Shown piece after piece: positions 55,265 to 63,276 of a DNA stretch of 64,000 nt. The notes under the pieces are model-generated. The model was not told the origin of the DNA. It made no database searches and saw only the letters and a program-made list of their open reading frames with translations. The translations under genes and the position numbers were made by a program. The number at the start of each line of letters is the position of its first letter. Within the stretch, counting starts at the first letter, position 1. This stretch comes from Sphingobacterium corticibacterium. Its GTDB lineage: Bacteria > Bacteroidota > Bacteroidia > Sphingobacteriales > Sphingobacteriaceae. The stretch covers positions 1,488,001 to 1,552,000 of the forward strand of contig NZ_SGIT01000002.1 of the NCBI RefSeq assembly GCF_004208525.1, given 5' to 3'.

Positions 55265-56251
55265 TTATTTCGTAATATAAGATACTTCTTTTACCGCTTT
55301 TACCACTTTAGCAATGTTTGGCAAACTTGCTTCTACTAATGTCGGCGCATAGCCAAGAGGCACATCTGCAGATGTTACCCGTATAACCGGCGCGTCAAGA
55401 TAATCGAAAGCATCTTTCTGAACTTTGAATGCTATTTCGCCAGAAATAGAAGCCAATGGCCAAGCTTCTTCGACAACGACTAAACGATTTGTTTTCTTCA
55501 CAGATTCGATGATGGCTTCGTAATCTATAGGACGAACGGAGCGTAAGTCGATCAATTCAACACTAATGCCCTCTTTTGTCAATTCCTCTACCGCCGGGAT
55601 AACAACACGCGGAACCATTTTACCAAAAGATACCACGGTTACATCCGTACCTTCTTGTACGGTGTGTGCTTTACCAATAGGTAGATAGTACTCTTCTTCT
55701 GGAACCTGACCTTTGTCTCCGTACATAACTTCGGATTCCATAAAAATAACAGGATCTGGATCAAGAATGGATGTTTTCAATAAGCCTTTGGCATCATAAG
55801 GATTGGAAGGGATAACAACTTTTAAACCCGGCGTATTAGCATACCAATTCTCGAAGTTTTGGGAGTGTTGTGCCCCTAATTGACCAGCGTTACCTGTTGG
55901 TCCACGAAAAACGATCGGACAAGAGAATTGTCCACCACTCATTTGATGCAATTTTGCTGCTGAATTGATGACTTGATCGATAGCGACCAAGGAGAAGTTG
56001 AACGTCATAAATTCGATAATGGGTTTCAGGCCGTTCATCGCTGCACCAACTCCTATCCCGGCAAAACCAAGTTCTGCAATAGGCGTATCGATAACGCGTT
56101 TTTCCCCAAATTCCTCTAGCATACCCTGGCTAACTTTGTATGCTCCGTTGTATTCAGCGACTTCCTCGCCCATCAAGAATATTTTATCATCTTTACGCAT
56201 TTCTTCGCTCAAGGCTTCGCGAAGCGCTTCTCTGAATTGTATTTCTCTCAT
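55265..56251 (-). CDS. pdhB: Pyruvate dehydrogenase E1 component, beta subunit
   Basis: The beta chain of the alpha2beta2 E1 enzyme, which decarboxylates pyruvate with thiamine diphosphate. MREIQFREALREALSEEM opens it; FLMGEEVAEYNGAYKVSQGMLEEFGEKRVIDTPIAE holds the ThDP-activating Glu, and PVIFRGPTGNAGQLGAQHSQNFE, then VVVEEAWPLASISGEIA follow. Length is 328 residues. The alpha subunit and E2 are not adjacent; in many Bacteroidota pdhB is encoded apart from pdhA. A branched-chain 2-oxoacid role is possible but the sequence looks like pyruvate E1. Confidence 0.92.
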   Translation of the reverse strand: MREIQFREALREALSEEMRKDDKIFLMGEEVAEYNGAYKVSQGMLEEFGEKRVIDTPIAELGFAGIGVGAAMNGLKPIIEFMTFNFSLVAIDQVINSAAKLHQMSGGQFSCPIVFRGPTGNAGQLGAQHSQNFENWYANTPGLKVVIPSNPYDAKGLLKTSILDPDPVIFMESEVMYGDKGQVPEEEYYLPIGKAHTVQEGTDVTVVSFGKMVPRVVIPAVEELTKEGISVELIDLRSVRPIDYEAIIESVKKTNRLVVVEEAWPLASISGEIAFKVQKDAFDYLDAPVIRVTSADVPLGYAPTLVEASLPNIAKVVKAVKEVSYITK

Positions 56252-56283
56252 CAGTTGTAAAATTGTATCTTATTTGAATACCG

Positions 56284-56291
56284 CAAAACTA
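56284..56291 (-). promoter_or_regulatory. Candidate -7 box for pdhB
   Basis: The minus strand reads TAGTTTTG, 32 bases before the pdhB ATG. No clear -33 TTTG. Confidence 0.4.
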
Positions 56292-56382
56292 CTATAATTA
56301 ATTGATATTTCGTAGAGGTTTATACGTAAAAAAGCAGGAAAGCGATGGAAATATAGATTTGATTTGACAATAGGAAAACAGT

Positions 56383-57006
56383 TTATCTTACGTGATTAAA
56401 ATAGTTCAAAAACCGTTGCAAAAAGATATTCAAATTCTTGACCGCTAGTCCAATCTCCCAAGTATCTCGTCTTCTAGGCTCAATATAATTAGAAACAGCC
56501 CGAAATTGCAAACAGTTTATTTCTTCTTGCTCCGCAACGAAGAAAGCCGAAGCTCCTTCCATAGATTCAATCAACGGCTTTTGATATTGCTGTTGGAGTC
56601 GCATGATGTTCTCGGCCGCACCATGCGCATTATTAACGGTAATACCTTGGGCTTTATTGATTTTGGGGAGCTGAATATGGGCAGGAGGTTTTTCTGTATA
56701 TATCCTTTTTCCGAAACCAAGTTCTTCAATGGGTATAAATGATCCGTTGTCGTCAGCTCCTAGCCCAAATATTTCATCTGTATATATCTGGTAGATATCT
56801 CCTAAACGAGCGGAAGGATCTAGTATTCCACCGATGCCGGCATGGAGCAATAAATCTACCTTGTGTTGCTGTAAAAACTTGGTCAAAGCATATGTCGTGG
56901 CCACCATGCCTACTCCTGTAATGAGATACATTATATGCTTTTCTTCTAAAAAAGGAAGAGACGGTTTTATTTCTTCGAGTGTGGCCGCAACAACTAATAC
57001 CTTCAT
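56383..57006 (-). CDS. mqnB: Futalosine hydrolase
   Basis: Releases hypoxanthine from futalosine in the alternative (futalosine) menaquinone pathway. It is a 207-residue nucleoside phosphorylase-type fold from the ATG at 57006 (MKVLVVAATLEEIKP); the frame begins 3 codons earlier with TTG. LITGVGMVATTYAL, LLHAGIGGILDPSARLGDIYQI and the C-terminal SMEGASAFFVAEQEEINCLQFRAVSNYIEPR match MqnB. Its presence implies that menaquinone is made by the futalosine route; other mqn genes are outside the window. 5'-methylthioadenosine nucleosidase is the main alternative, but the Glu-Gly-Ala-Ser block and length favour MqnB. Confidence 0.88.
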   Translation of the reverse strand: MKVLVVAATLEEIKPSLPFLEEKHIMYLITGVGMVATTYALTKFLQQHKVDLLLHAGIGGILDPSARLGDIYQIYTDEIFGLGADDNGSFIPIEELGFGKRIYTEKPPAHIQLPKINKAQGITVNNAHGAAENIMRLQQQYQKPLIESMEGASAFFVAEQEEINCLQFRAVSNYIEPRRRDTWEIGLAVKNLNIFLQRFLNYFNHVR

Positions 57007-57060
57007 ATCAAACAAAGCGCTTTACCGGGTGAAGATACTAAGAATATAGTTTTTATCCCC

Positions 57061-57068
57061 TATCTTTG
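57061..57068 (+). promoter_or_regulatory. -7 box close to the PTPS-like gene start
   Basis: TATCTTTG ends 5 bases before the ATG at 57074, which would give a leaderless or very short-leader mRNA. Confidence 0.5.
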
Positions 57069-57073
57069 TTATT

Positions 57074-57487
57074 ATGATTTATATCACAAGACGAGAACGG
57101 TTCAGCGCGGCCCATAAGCTTTATCGCGAGGATTGGTCTCAAGAGCAAAATGAGGCTGTATTTGGCAATTGTTCAAATCCCAATTGGCATGGGCACAATT
57201 ATGAACTTTTTGTGACTGTAAAAGGTGAGATAGACCCCGAGACAGGTTTTTTAATCGACCTAAAGAAGATGAAAAGCATTATCTTGGAGCACGTGATCAG
57301 TAAGTTGGACCACAAAAACGTGAACCTTGATGTGGATTTTATGAAAGGTAAGAAAGCCTCTACGGAAGTCATTGCCGTGGAAATATTTCATGTGTTAAAA
57401 CCGTATTTTGATCAGGAAAGTGTACAATTACATGTTGTCAAGCTGTACGAAACGGAGAATAATTTTGTCGAATATTTTGGCGAATAA
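57074..57487 (+). CDS. 6-pyruvoyl-tetrahydropterin synthase / QueD family enzyme (COG0720)
   Basis: A 137-residue T-fold enzyme acting on dihydroneopterin triphosphate. Zn ligands: His in FSAAHKL and the two His of WHGHNY. The catalytic Cys block reads CSNPNWHGH, i.e. Cys, five residues, then HGH. As I recall the family literature, QueD has CxxxHGH and tetrahydrobiopterin-type PTPS has CxxxxxHGH, so this is closer to PTPS. The C-terminal YETENNFVEYFGE holds the substrate-binding Glu. It lies 27 bp before folE, which makes its substrate. No other queuosine gene is nearby. Product assignment (biopterin versus queuosine route) is open. Confidence 0.85.
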   Translation: MIYITRRERFSAAHKLYREDWSQEQNEAVFGNCSNPNWHGHNYELFVTVKGEIDPETGFLIDLKKMKSIILEHVISKLDHKNVNLDVDFMKGKKASTEVIAVEIFHVLKPYFDQESVQLHVVKLYETENNFVEYFGE

Positions 57488-57514
57488 ATAAAGTGCCATT
57501 TTTAATTTAAACAA

Positions 57515-58147
57515 ATGAGTAATCTAACATCCTTCGAAAACGAAGAACAAGATGGTTATATTAAAATCGATCAGTATAATCAAAAGCAAGTAGAAGAAAT
57601 TGCTTCCTATTACCCCGCTATATTGCGTGCGATTGGCGAAAATCCGGAAAGGGAGGGATTAGTTAAGACGCCCGAACGGGTTGCAAAAGCCCTGCAGTTT
57701 TTGACACATGGATATGATGTTGATGCGGCAGAAGTATTGCGGAGCGCTATGTTTGAAGAAGAGTATAGCCAAATGGTGGTCGTGAAAGATATCGAGATTT
57801 ATTCGATGTGTGAACACCATATGCTTCCTTTTTTTGGGAAAGCGCACATTGCTTATATTCCTAACGGACATATTGTAGGATTGAGTAAAATTCCGCGCGT
57901 CGTGGATGCATTTGCAAGACGTTTACAGGTACAAGAACGATTAACGAATGAGATACGGGATTGCATACAGCAAACTTTAAAGCCCGCGGGTGTTGCGGTC
58001 GTGATGGAATGCAAACACATGTGTATGGCGATGCGCGGTGTACAGAAGCAAAATTCCGTGACAACCACTTCTGCTTTTACCGGAGCTTTTCAAAATGATG
58101 TTACACGATCGGAATTTATAAGACTGATTACAGCATCGTTGGATTAG
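57515..58147 (+). CDS. folE: GTP cyclohydrolase I
   Basis: Converts GTP to 7,8-dihydroneopterin triphosphate, feeding folate, biopterin or queuosine. Zn-binding residues are in [19 protein letters not shown] and in [39 protein letters not shown] is the core signature and TSAFTGAF the end. Length is 210 residues. It follows the PTPS-like gene in the same transcript; the pair suggests the product is used at least partly by that enzyme. A strong terminator follows. Confidence 0.96.
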   Translation: MSNLTSFENEEQDGYIKIDQYNQKQVEEIASYYPAILRAIGENPEREGLVKTPERVAKALQFLTHGYDVDAAEVLRSAMFEEEYSQMVVVKDIEIYSMCEHHMLPFFGKAHIAYIPNGHIVGLSKIPRVVDAFARRLQVQERLTNEIRDCIQQTLKPAGVAVVMECKHMCMAMRGVQKQNSVTTTSAFTGAFQNDVTRSEFIRLITASLD

Positions 58148-58160
58148 CAAAATATGATGT

Positions 58161-58198
58161 AAAAAAAGCCCTTTTTGACCTCAAAAAGGGCTTTTTTT
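58161..58198 (+). terminator. Terminator after folE
   Basis: An 18-bp inverted repeat (58161-58178 with 58181-58198), core AAAGCCCTTTTTGA, with a T-run, 14 bases after the stop. The nominal loop is only 2 bases, so the innermost pairs will be open. Confidence 0.9.
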
Positions 58199-58244
58199 AT
58201 AATATAGGTGAAATAGTATATGCTTTAATTTATGTTAAAATTTT

Positions 58245-58273
58245 TTGTAATAGGGTGCTACTTGTTAATTTTG
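58245..58273 (+). promoter_or_regulatory. Promoter of the O-methyltransferase gene
   Basis: TTG at 58245-58247 (within TTTTTTG), an 18-base spacer and TAATTTTG at 58266-58273. The ATG follows after 5 bases (58279), so the transcript should be leaderless or nearly so. This also supports the 58279 start over the earlier in-frame ATG at 58255. Confidence 0.65.
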
Positions 58274-58278
58274 CGACT

Positions 58279-58914
58279 ATGCTTGAAAATGAAGATGCAT
58301 TAACGACGTATTTAGAAAAGACATGTGATACGGAAAGTGAGCTTCTAAAGCGTATAAATAGGGAGACTTATTTACGTGAGACGATGCCGCACATGTTATC
58401 TGGTCATTTTCAAGGTAGAGTTCTTTCCATGCTGGCTAAACTAATGAAGCCAAAAAGCGTGTTGGAGATAGGCACATTTACAGGTTATGCCACATTGTGT
58501 TTGGCGGAAGGTCTTGATAGAGAGGGAGTACTGCATACTATCGATATCAATGAGGAGTTAGAAGAACGTGTACAAGGTTATTTTGATGCTTCTCGTTTCG
58601 GGGAGCAAATAAAGTATTATATTGGAGATGCCGCTGAGATCATTCCGAAAATAGCCGGTGATTTTGATTTGGTATTTATTGATGCGGACAAAAAGAGAAA
58701 CCTGTATTATTTTGAGACGCTTATTGACCGCGTTTCTAGTGGAGGATTGCTCTTGATAGATAACGTACTTTGGAAAGGAAGGGTTTTTGCGAACAATCCG
58801 GGTAACCAAACAAAAAAAGTAATTGAATTAAATGAAACCTTGGCAAAAGACAGCCGTGTAGAAAAGCTGATTTTGCCCATTAGAGATGGACTTTTTGTGT
58901 TACGCAAAAAGTAA
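58279..58914 (+). CDS. O-methyltransferase (COMT-like, class I SAM enzyme)
   Basis: A 211-residue soluble methyltransferase. SVLEIGTFTGYATLCLAEGL is the SAM-binding motif I, LHTIDINEELEERV motif II, GDFDLVFIDADKKRNLYYFE holds the metal-binding Asp, and GGLLLIDNVLWKGRV follows. It belongs to the cation-dependent O-methyltransferase group (Pfam Methyltransf_3); the acceptor is unknown. The chosen start is MLENEDALTTYLEK because a promoter box lies directly in front of it. It heads a same-strand series of envelope genes, with a 22-bp gap to the next. Confidence 0.9.
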   Translation: MLENEDALTTYLEKTCDTESELLKRINRETYLRETMPHMLSGHFQGRVLSMLAKLMKPKSVLEIGTFTGYATLCLAEGLDREGVLHTIDINEELEERVQGYFDASRFGEQIKYYIGDAAEIIPKIAGDFDLVFIDADKKRNLYYFETLIDRVSSGGLLLIDNVLWKGRVFANNPGNQTKKVIELNETLAKDSRVEKLILPIRDGLFVLRKK

Positions 58915-58936
58915 TGGTTGAACAAAAATAAATGAT

Positions 58937-59683
58937 ATGCAAAAAACAAGTATTGGTAAGTATGTAATGGTACTGCTAATGTTTGTGTTTACGGTCACTA
59001 CGACCATTGCACAAAAATTTTCACCAAGTAGTTATATTGCGGAGCATAAAGACATCGCTCAGCAATTGATGATCGAAACAGGAGTGCCAGCTTCTGTTAT
59101 TTTGGCGGTTGCTTTTCATGAAAGCGCTTACGGAAACAGTAAAATCGCTAAACATTTAAATAATCATTTTGGAATCAAGGGTAAAAATAACAGCAAGGCT
59201 ATTCGTTCAGCTTATAAAGGCTATGGATCGATAAAGGAATCATACCGCGATTTTGTGGGGTTGCTCCAACGTCGAAAAGCAACAAATACCATGTTTGAAA
59301 AGCATGGTGCTGAGGATTATCAAAGTTGGGTCAAAGGCATTGCTCGTGCAGGTTATTCTACTACTAGAGAGTGGCCATCTAAAGTGCTGGCGACCATAAG
59401 ACGCTATAATTTGGATAAATACGACCAAATGCAAACACAGCCCGTTGCAAAAGGAATGTTAGCAAAAAGTGGAGCAGCAAAAATCCAACAAGATATATTA
59501 CTGCGTTCCATGGAAGCCAATGATACGTCAACAGATTTTACGTCGGGTGACACCCATGTCGTAACAAAAGGGGATACACTTTCAGAATTAGCAACTCGCT
59601 ATAATATATCGGTAGATGATTTAAAAAGACGGAATAATTTGCAATCCTCGAAATTAGCTATTGGCCAGCGTTTGTTATTATAA
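58937..59683 (+). CDS. Secreted glucosaminidase with LysM domain (1 of 2)
   Basis: A 248-residue peptidoglycan hydrolase. A Sec signal peptide (MVLLMFVFTVTTTIA, cleavage before QKFSP) is preceded by a short basic segment. The glucosaminidase domain (about residues 35-165) has the catalytic Glu in AVAFHESAYGNSKIAKHLNNHFGIKG. The C-terminal LysM (about 205-248) has HVVTKGDTLSELATRYNISVDDLKRRNNL. It should cleave GlcNAc-MurNAc links in the wall. Its downstream neighbour, 6 bp away, is a paralogue with the same domain order. Confidence 0.9.
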   Translation: MQKTSIGKYVMVLLMFVFTVTTTIAQKFSPSSYIAEHKDIAQQLMIETGVPASVILAVAFHESAYGNSKIAKHLNNHFGIKGKNNSKAIRSAYKGYGSIKESYRDFVGLLQRRKATNTMFEKHGAEDYQSWVKGIARAGYSTTREWPSKVLATIRRYNLDKYDQMQTQPVAKGMLAKSGAAKIQQDILLRSMEANDTSTDFTSGDTHVVTKGDTLSELATRYNISVDDLKRRNNLQSSKLAIGQRLLL

Positions 59684-59689
59684 TCGGAA

Positions 59690-60535
59690 ATGAAGAACAG
59701 GACCTTATTTCTACTGCTCGTTACTACCATACTGGTATTCGGTTCCTGCGCTTCACGTAGAACAACATTGCAACAGCCAAATTACGGAAAAAATAAGACC
59801 GGTCATATTCAAACTCCCTCCCCCGGAACTACATCAACAACCGGGTTATCGTATATTGAGCGATATAAAGATATTGCCATTGCGGAAATGAATCAATACG
59901 GTATTCCCGCTAGTATAAAATTAGCACAAGCGTTGTTGGAATCTGGAAACGGGAATAGCTATCTGGCACAGGAAGCCAATAATCATTTCGGGATAAAATG
60001 TGGCGGTGTGTGGCAAGGAAAATCGGTTACACGGCCAGATGACCATGTACGAGATTGTTTTCGGGTATACAACGACCCAGAACATTCGTTTCGTGATCAT
60101 AGCCAGTTTCTATTGAGAAAACGTTATGAAAAGCTGTTTGCATTAGATAAGAACGACTATAAAGGCTGGGCAAAAGGGCTGAAAGAAGCGGGCTATGCCA
60201 CTAATCCGCGCTATCCCGAACTGCTTATTAATTTGATAGAACGATACCAGCTTTATCAATATGATCGTCCAGAGGTGTCCTATGTAAATAAGGAGCTGCG
60301 GGAAGAAAAGATAGAGGAAATTATTCAAGAGAAAGAAATTGAAGAACCCACGACGAAAACAGATACGGACGAAATGAAAAGTGCCGTAGCCATGGTCATT
60401 TATGAAGTAAAAGCAACAGATACGCTTTATAATATTGGTCAACGATATGGTGTAAGTACAGATCAAATCAAACAGCTAAATGGTTTGGTTTCTGATGAGT
60501 TATCAGTAGGTCAATTATTGGTTATCTCGAAATGA
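59690..60535 (+). CDS. Glucosaminidase-LysM lipoprotein (2 of 2)
   Basis: A 281-residue paralogue of the gene before it, but lipid-anchored: MKNRTLFLLLVTTILVFGSC ends in a lipobox. The glucosaminidase domain (about 55-190) keeps the catalytic Glu in LAQALLESGNGNSYLAQEANNHFGIKC. A Glu/Lys-rich linker (REEKIEEIIQEKEIEEP) leads to a LysM (VKATDTLYNIGQRYGVSTDQIKQLNGL). The pair probably works on different sides or stages of wall remodelling. Its stop overlaps the next gene by 4 bp. Confidence 0.9.
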   Translation: MKNRTLFLLLVTTILVFGSCASRRTTLQQPNYGKNKTGHIQTPSPGTTSTTGLSYIERYKDIAIAEMNQYGIPASIKLAQALLESGNGNSYLAQEANNHFGIKCGGVWQGKSVTRPDDHVRDCFRVYNDPEHSFRDHSQFLLRKRYEKLFALDKNDYKGWAKGLKEAGYATNPRYPELLINLIERYQLYQYDRPEVSYVNKELREEKIEEIIQEKEIEEPTTKTDTDEMKSAVAMVIYEVKATDTLYNIGQRYGVSTDQIKQLNGLVSDELSVGQLLVISK

Positions 60536-61293
60536 CCCCCCTAAAATATATACTCTTATTTTGTTTATTTTTATATGTACCGGTTTTTGTGGTAGCGCAA
60601 AACAAAACGGTACAGGGGATTGTATTTGACAAAGGTACCAATCAACGGGTGGGAAAGGCTTTCATTAAAAACGATCACACCAAAGAAAATACATTCAATA
60701 ATGCCCGTGGTGAATTTGAAGTTGGGGTTTCTTTAGGTGATTTAATAATTACGTCAAAAGAGGGGTACTTGACGGATACCATTAAGTATACCGGACAGCA
60801 GGTTTTGATGGTCTATTTAGATCGTACTTCTATTTATATTCCAGAGGTGAGGGTGGTGGCACGGCGCTCACCAGAAGAAGTTTTACAGCAACGGAGAGAA
60901 GAATTTAATAAGGCGTATAAGCTTGCTGATCCTGGTTCTGTATTTAGTGTAGGTCCGACGGGAGCCGGACTTAGTATCGGGTCTATATATAATATGCTGA
61001 GCCGAGAGGGAAAAAATGCCCGTCGCTTGACTCGTTTTATTCAAGTTGAATATGAGGAAGATGTGATTGATTCTAAATTTACACGGGATCTTGTTAGCCA
61101 TATTACAGGTTTAACGGGAGAACGTCTCACTATTTTTATGAGTAATTATAGGCCTACCTATTATTTTGTTTCTATCGCCACGCCTTATGAATTGGCAACA
61201 TATATCAGAAGCAAGTATGAAATATTTAAATTAAATCCTAACTTGCGCTTTTTACCGAAGTTACCGGAAATTGAATTAGAAGTAGAAAAATAA
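60532..61293 (+). CDS. Exported protein with carboxypeptidase-regulatory-like domain
   Basis: A 253-residue protein with a Sec signal (LLFCLFLYVPVFVVA, cleavage before QNKTVQG). VQGIVFDKGTNQRVGKAFIKNDHTKENTFNNARGEFEV is a CarboxypepD_reg-like beta domain as found at the start of TonB-dependent transporters. The rest (about residues 110-253) is a helical region not known to me, with RSPEEVLQQRREEFNKAY. Function unknown; it is translationally coupled to the glucosaminidase lipoprotein and 6 bp before the DUF3078 gene. Confidence 0.8.
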   Translation: MTPLKYILLFCLFLYVPVFVVAQNKTVQGIVFDKGTNQRVGKAFIKNDHTKENTFNNARGEFEVGVSLGDLIITSKEGYLTDTIKYTGQQVLMVYLDRTSIYIPEVRVVARRSPEEVLQQRREEFNKAYKLADPGSVFSVGPTGAGLSIGSIYNMLSREGKNARRLTRFIQVEYEEDVIDSKFTRDLVSHITGLTGERLTIFMSNYRPTYYFVSIATPYELATYIRSKYEIFKLNPNLRFLPKLPEIELEVEK

Positions 61294-61299
61294 AACGCC

Positions 61300-62334
61300 A
61301 TGTTTAAGAGCATAAACTTTCTGTTTGTTATTTTATTACTCGTAGTGGGCCAACAAGGTATGGCACAAGTCGATCTTAAAGAGTTAAGGGCAAAACCTGA
61401 TACAAATATTGTGGAAAAGCCGCAAGCACCTGCGACTAATTTACAAGAAGTATTAGTTCCCATTCCACAACTAGACTTAGAGGTTAATTATTGGAAACAT
61501 TGGACGAAGTTCGGGGTCAACATGAATCAAGCTTCTTTCAGCGAAAATTGGAACGCGGGAGGTGTGAATTCCATTGCTATCGGTTTACTTGGATGGCATA
61601 AATCGGAATACAATAAAAATAACTTTCAGTATGTGACGGAAATTGACTTGAGATACGGAAAGATTAAGAATAAAGAACAACTGGCAAAAAAGAACAATGA
61701 CCGGATTTTCTGGGATCATAAGATAGCTTATAAATTATCAAAAGGCTGGGCCCTTTATTTTTCTGTAACGTTTGAGTCTCAGTTTGATTTGGGATATACC
61801 TATAGAACACAAAATGGAGTGGAACGTATATATGAATATAATACAAGTTTTATGGGGCCGGGATATTTTACAGAATCTTTCGGTTTGGAATATAAACCGG
61901 ACAATACGTTCTCCTTACGGTTGGGTACAGGTACTGCCCGACAAACATTGGTGCTGGATGATCGGGTGAAACCACTTACGATAGACGAATATGCTTTGCG
62001 GTATCCGGAAAATGATCCAATCAAAAGTGATCAAGAAAAATTTGGTTTGAAGCCGGGTGAGAACTTTAAAAATGATCTAGCTTTTCAGATAACGGCAAAT
62101 TTAGATAGAAATCTGTCAAAAAACCTCAATATAAAATCGAGGTACAATCTATTTGCAGACTATAAAGAGCTGAGTGACCCGGATCACCGCTTGGATGCGA
62201 CACTTACCGCTAAAGTTACCAATCTGGTAAATGTATCATTAACAGGTATTATGGTTTATAATTCAGATGAAGATGTGAAGGTGCAATATAGCCAAGCTTT
62301 GGCATTAGGTTTGACTTATACATTACCGAGATAG
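61300..62334 (+). CDS. DUF3078 outer-membrane protein
   Basis: A 344-residue protein with signal peptide MFKSINFLFVILLLVVGQQGMA. The mature part has the DUF3078 pattern: NYWKHWTKFGVNMNQASFSENWNAGGVNSIAIG and repeating aromatic beta strands (FQYVTEIDLRYGKIKNKEQ, SRYNLFADYKELSDPDHRLDATL), ending in an aromatic-poor ALALGLTYTLPR strand. A beta-barrel in the outer membrane is inferred. DUF3078 genes beside glucosaminidases are usual in Bacteroidota; the function is unknown. Confidence 0.85.
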   Translation: MFKSINFLFVILLLVVGQQGMAQVDLKELRAKPDTNIVEKPQAPATNLQEVLVPIPQLDLEVNYWKHWTKFGVNMNQASFSENWNAGGVNSIAIGLLGWHKSEYNKNNFQYVTEIDLRYGKIKNKEQLAKKNNDRIFWDHKIAYKLSKGWALYFSVTFESQFDLGYTYRTQNGVERIYEYNTSFMGPGYFTESFGLEYKPDNTFSLRLGTGTARQTLVLDDRVKPLTIDEYALRYPENDPIKSDQEKFGLKPGENFKNDLAFQITANLDRNLSKNLNIKSRYNLFADYKELSDPDHRLDATLTAKVTNLVNVSLTGIMVYNSDEDVKVQYSQALALGLTYTLPR

Positions 62335-62370
62335 TATTTATAGTTATAAGGGTTAGTTGAGAAAGTATTG

Positions 62371-63276
62371 GTGCGTTTGAGAAGTTTTTGTTATTTCATT
62401 TTTGTTTTATGGTTGATGTCCTCTTGTGGCACGCCTAAGCAACGTGTATTGCAGCATACGAACACATCCGTACTGCGCGTAGATAACATTAAAATCAATA
62501 CGGATTCGGTGAAACTACCAGGCACAGCAGACCTTTTAGCTGAAAAACAGGCAACGGCAATGCCGTTAATCCTCACGACTGAGGATAACATCAAAATGAT
62601 GATGCGGGAGGGTATCAATAGAAATGTGGATTGGGCAGAAGCAATACATTATGATATCAGAAAGCCAAATTTTGTGATTATCCACCATACAGCACAACAT
62701 AGCCTAGCGCAAACCATACGAACTTTTCAATTGGAGCATACCAAAGTCTCTGCGCATTATGTGATTGGTAAGGACGGTCGTGTCGTACAGATGTTGAATG
62801 ATTATCTACGTTCCTGGCATGCGGGAAGATCAAAATGGGGAAATGTCACGGATATGAACTCGGTCTCCTTGGGCATAGAGTTGGACAATAATGGAAGAGA
62901 GATTTTTCCCGAAGCGCAAATAAACGCACTTCTTATATTGTTGGATACGCTAAAGACCAAATACCAGATACCATTCACCAATTTTCTAGGGCATGCGGAT
63001 GTCGCACCAGCACGTAAGAACGACCCAAGTGTATTTTTCCCTTGGAAACGATTGGCAGACCGAGGCTTTGGTGTGTGGTATGACGAAAGTAACCTCGTTT
63101 CTCCTCCGGACAACTTCAGTTTTGTTGACGCCCTCCGTATCATGGGCTATGACGTTAGCAATCTGAACAAAACAATCGTCGCTTTTAAACGGAAATTTAT
63201 TGTTACGGATGTTGAGGAGACACTGACAGATTATGATAAGCGGGTTTTGTATAATCTATACCGACGGTATTTTTGA
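62371..63276 (+). CDS. AmpD-type N-acetylmuramoyl-L-alanine amidase lipoprotein (non-ATG start)
   Basis: Cuts the lactyl-amide bond between MurNAc and the stem peptide. No ATG is available: an in-frame stop at 62347-62349 leaves TTG (62368) or GTG (62371) as the start; I use GTG, giving 301 residues. RLRSFCYFIFVLWLMSSC is a lipoprotein signal. The Amidase_2 domain (about residues 100-240) shows zinc His in FVIIHHTAQH, the LGHADVAPARKNDPS segment and VSLGIELDNNG. Its 3' end overlaps the convergent symporter gene by 21 bp. With the glucosaminidases and anmK it points to local wall turnover. Confidence 0.9.
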   Translation: MRLRSFCYFIFVLWLMSSCGTPKQRVLQHTNTSVLRVDNIKINTDSVKLPGTADLLAEKQATAMPLILTTEDNIKMMMREGINRNVDWAEAIHYDIRKPNFVIIHHTAQHSLAQTIRTFQLEHTKVSAHYVIGKDGRVVQMLNDYLRSWHAGRSKWGNVTDMNSVSLGIELDNNGREIFPEAQINALLILLDTLKTKYQIPFTNFLGHADVAPARKNDPSVFFPWKRLADRGFGVWYDESNLVSPPDNFSFVDALRIMGYDVSNLNKTIVAFKRKFIVTDVEETLTDYDKRVLYNLYRRYF

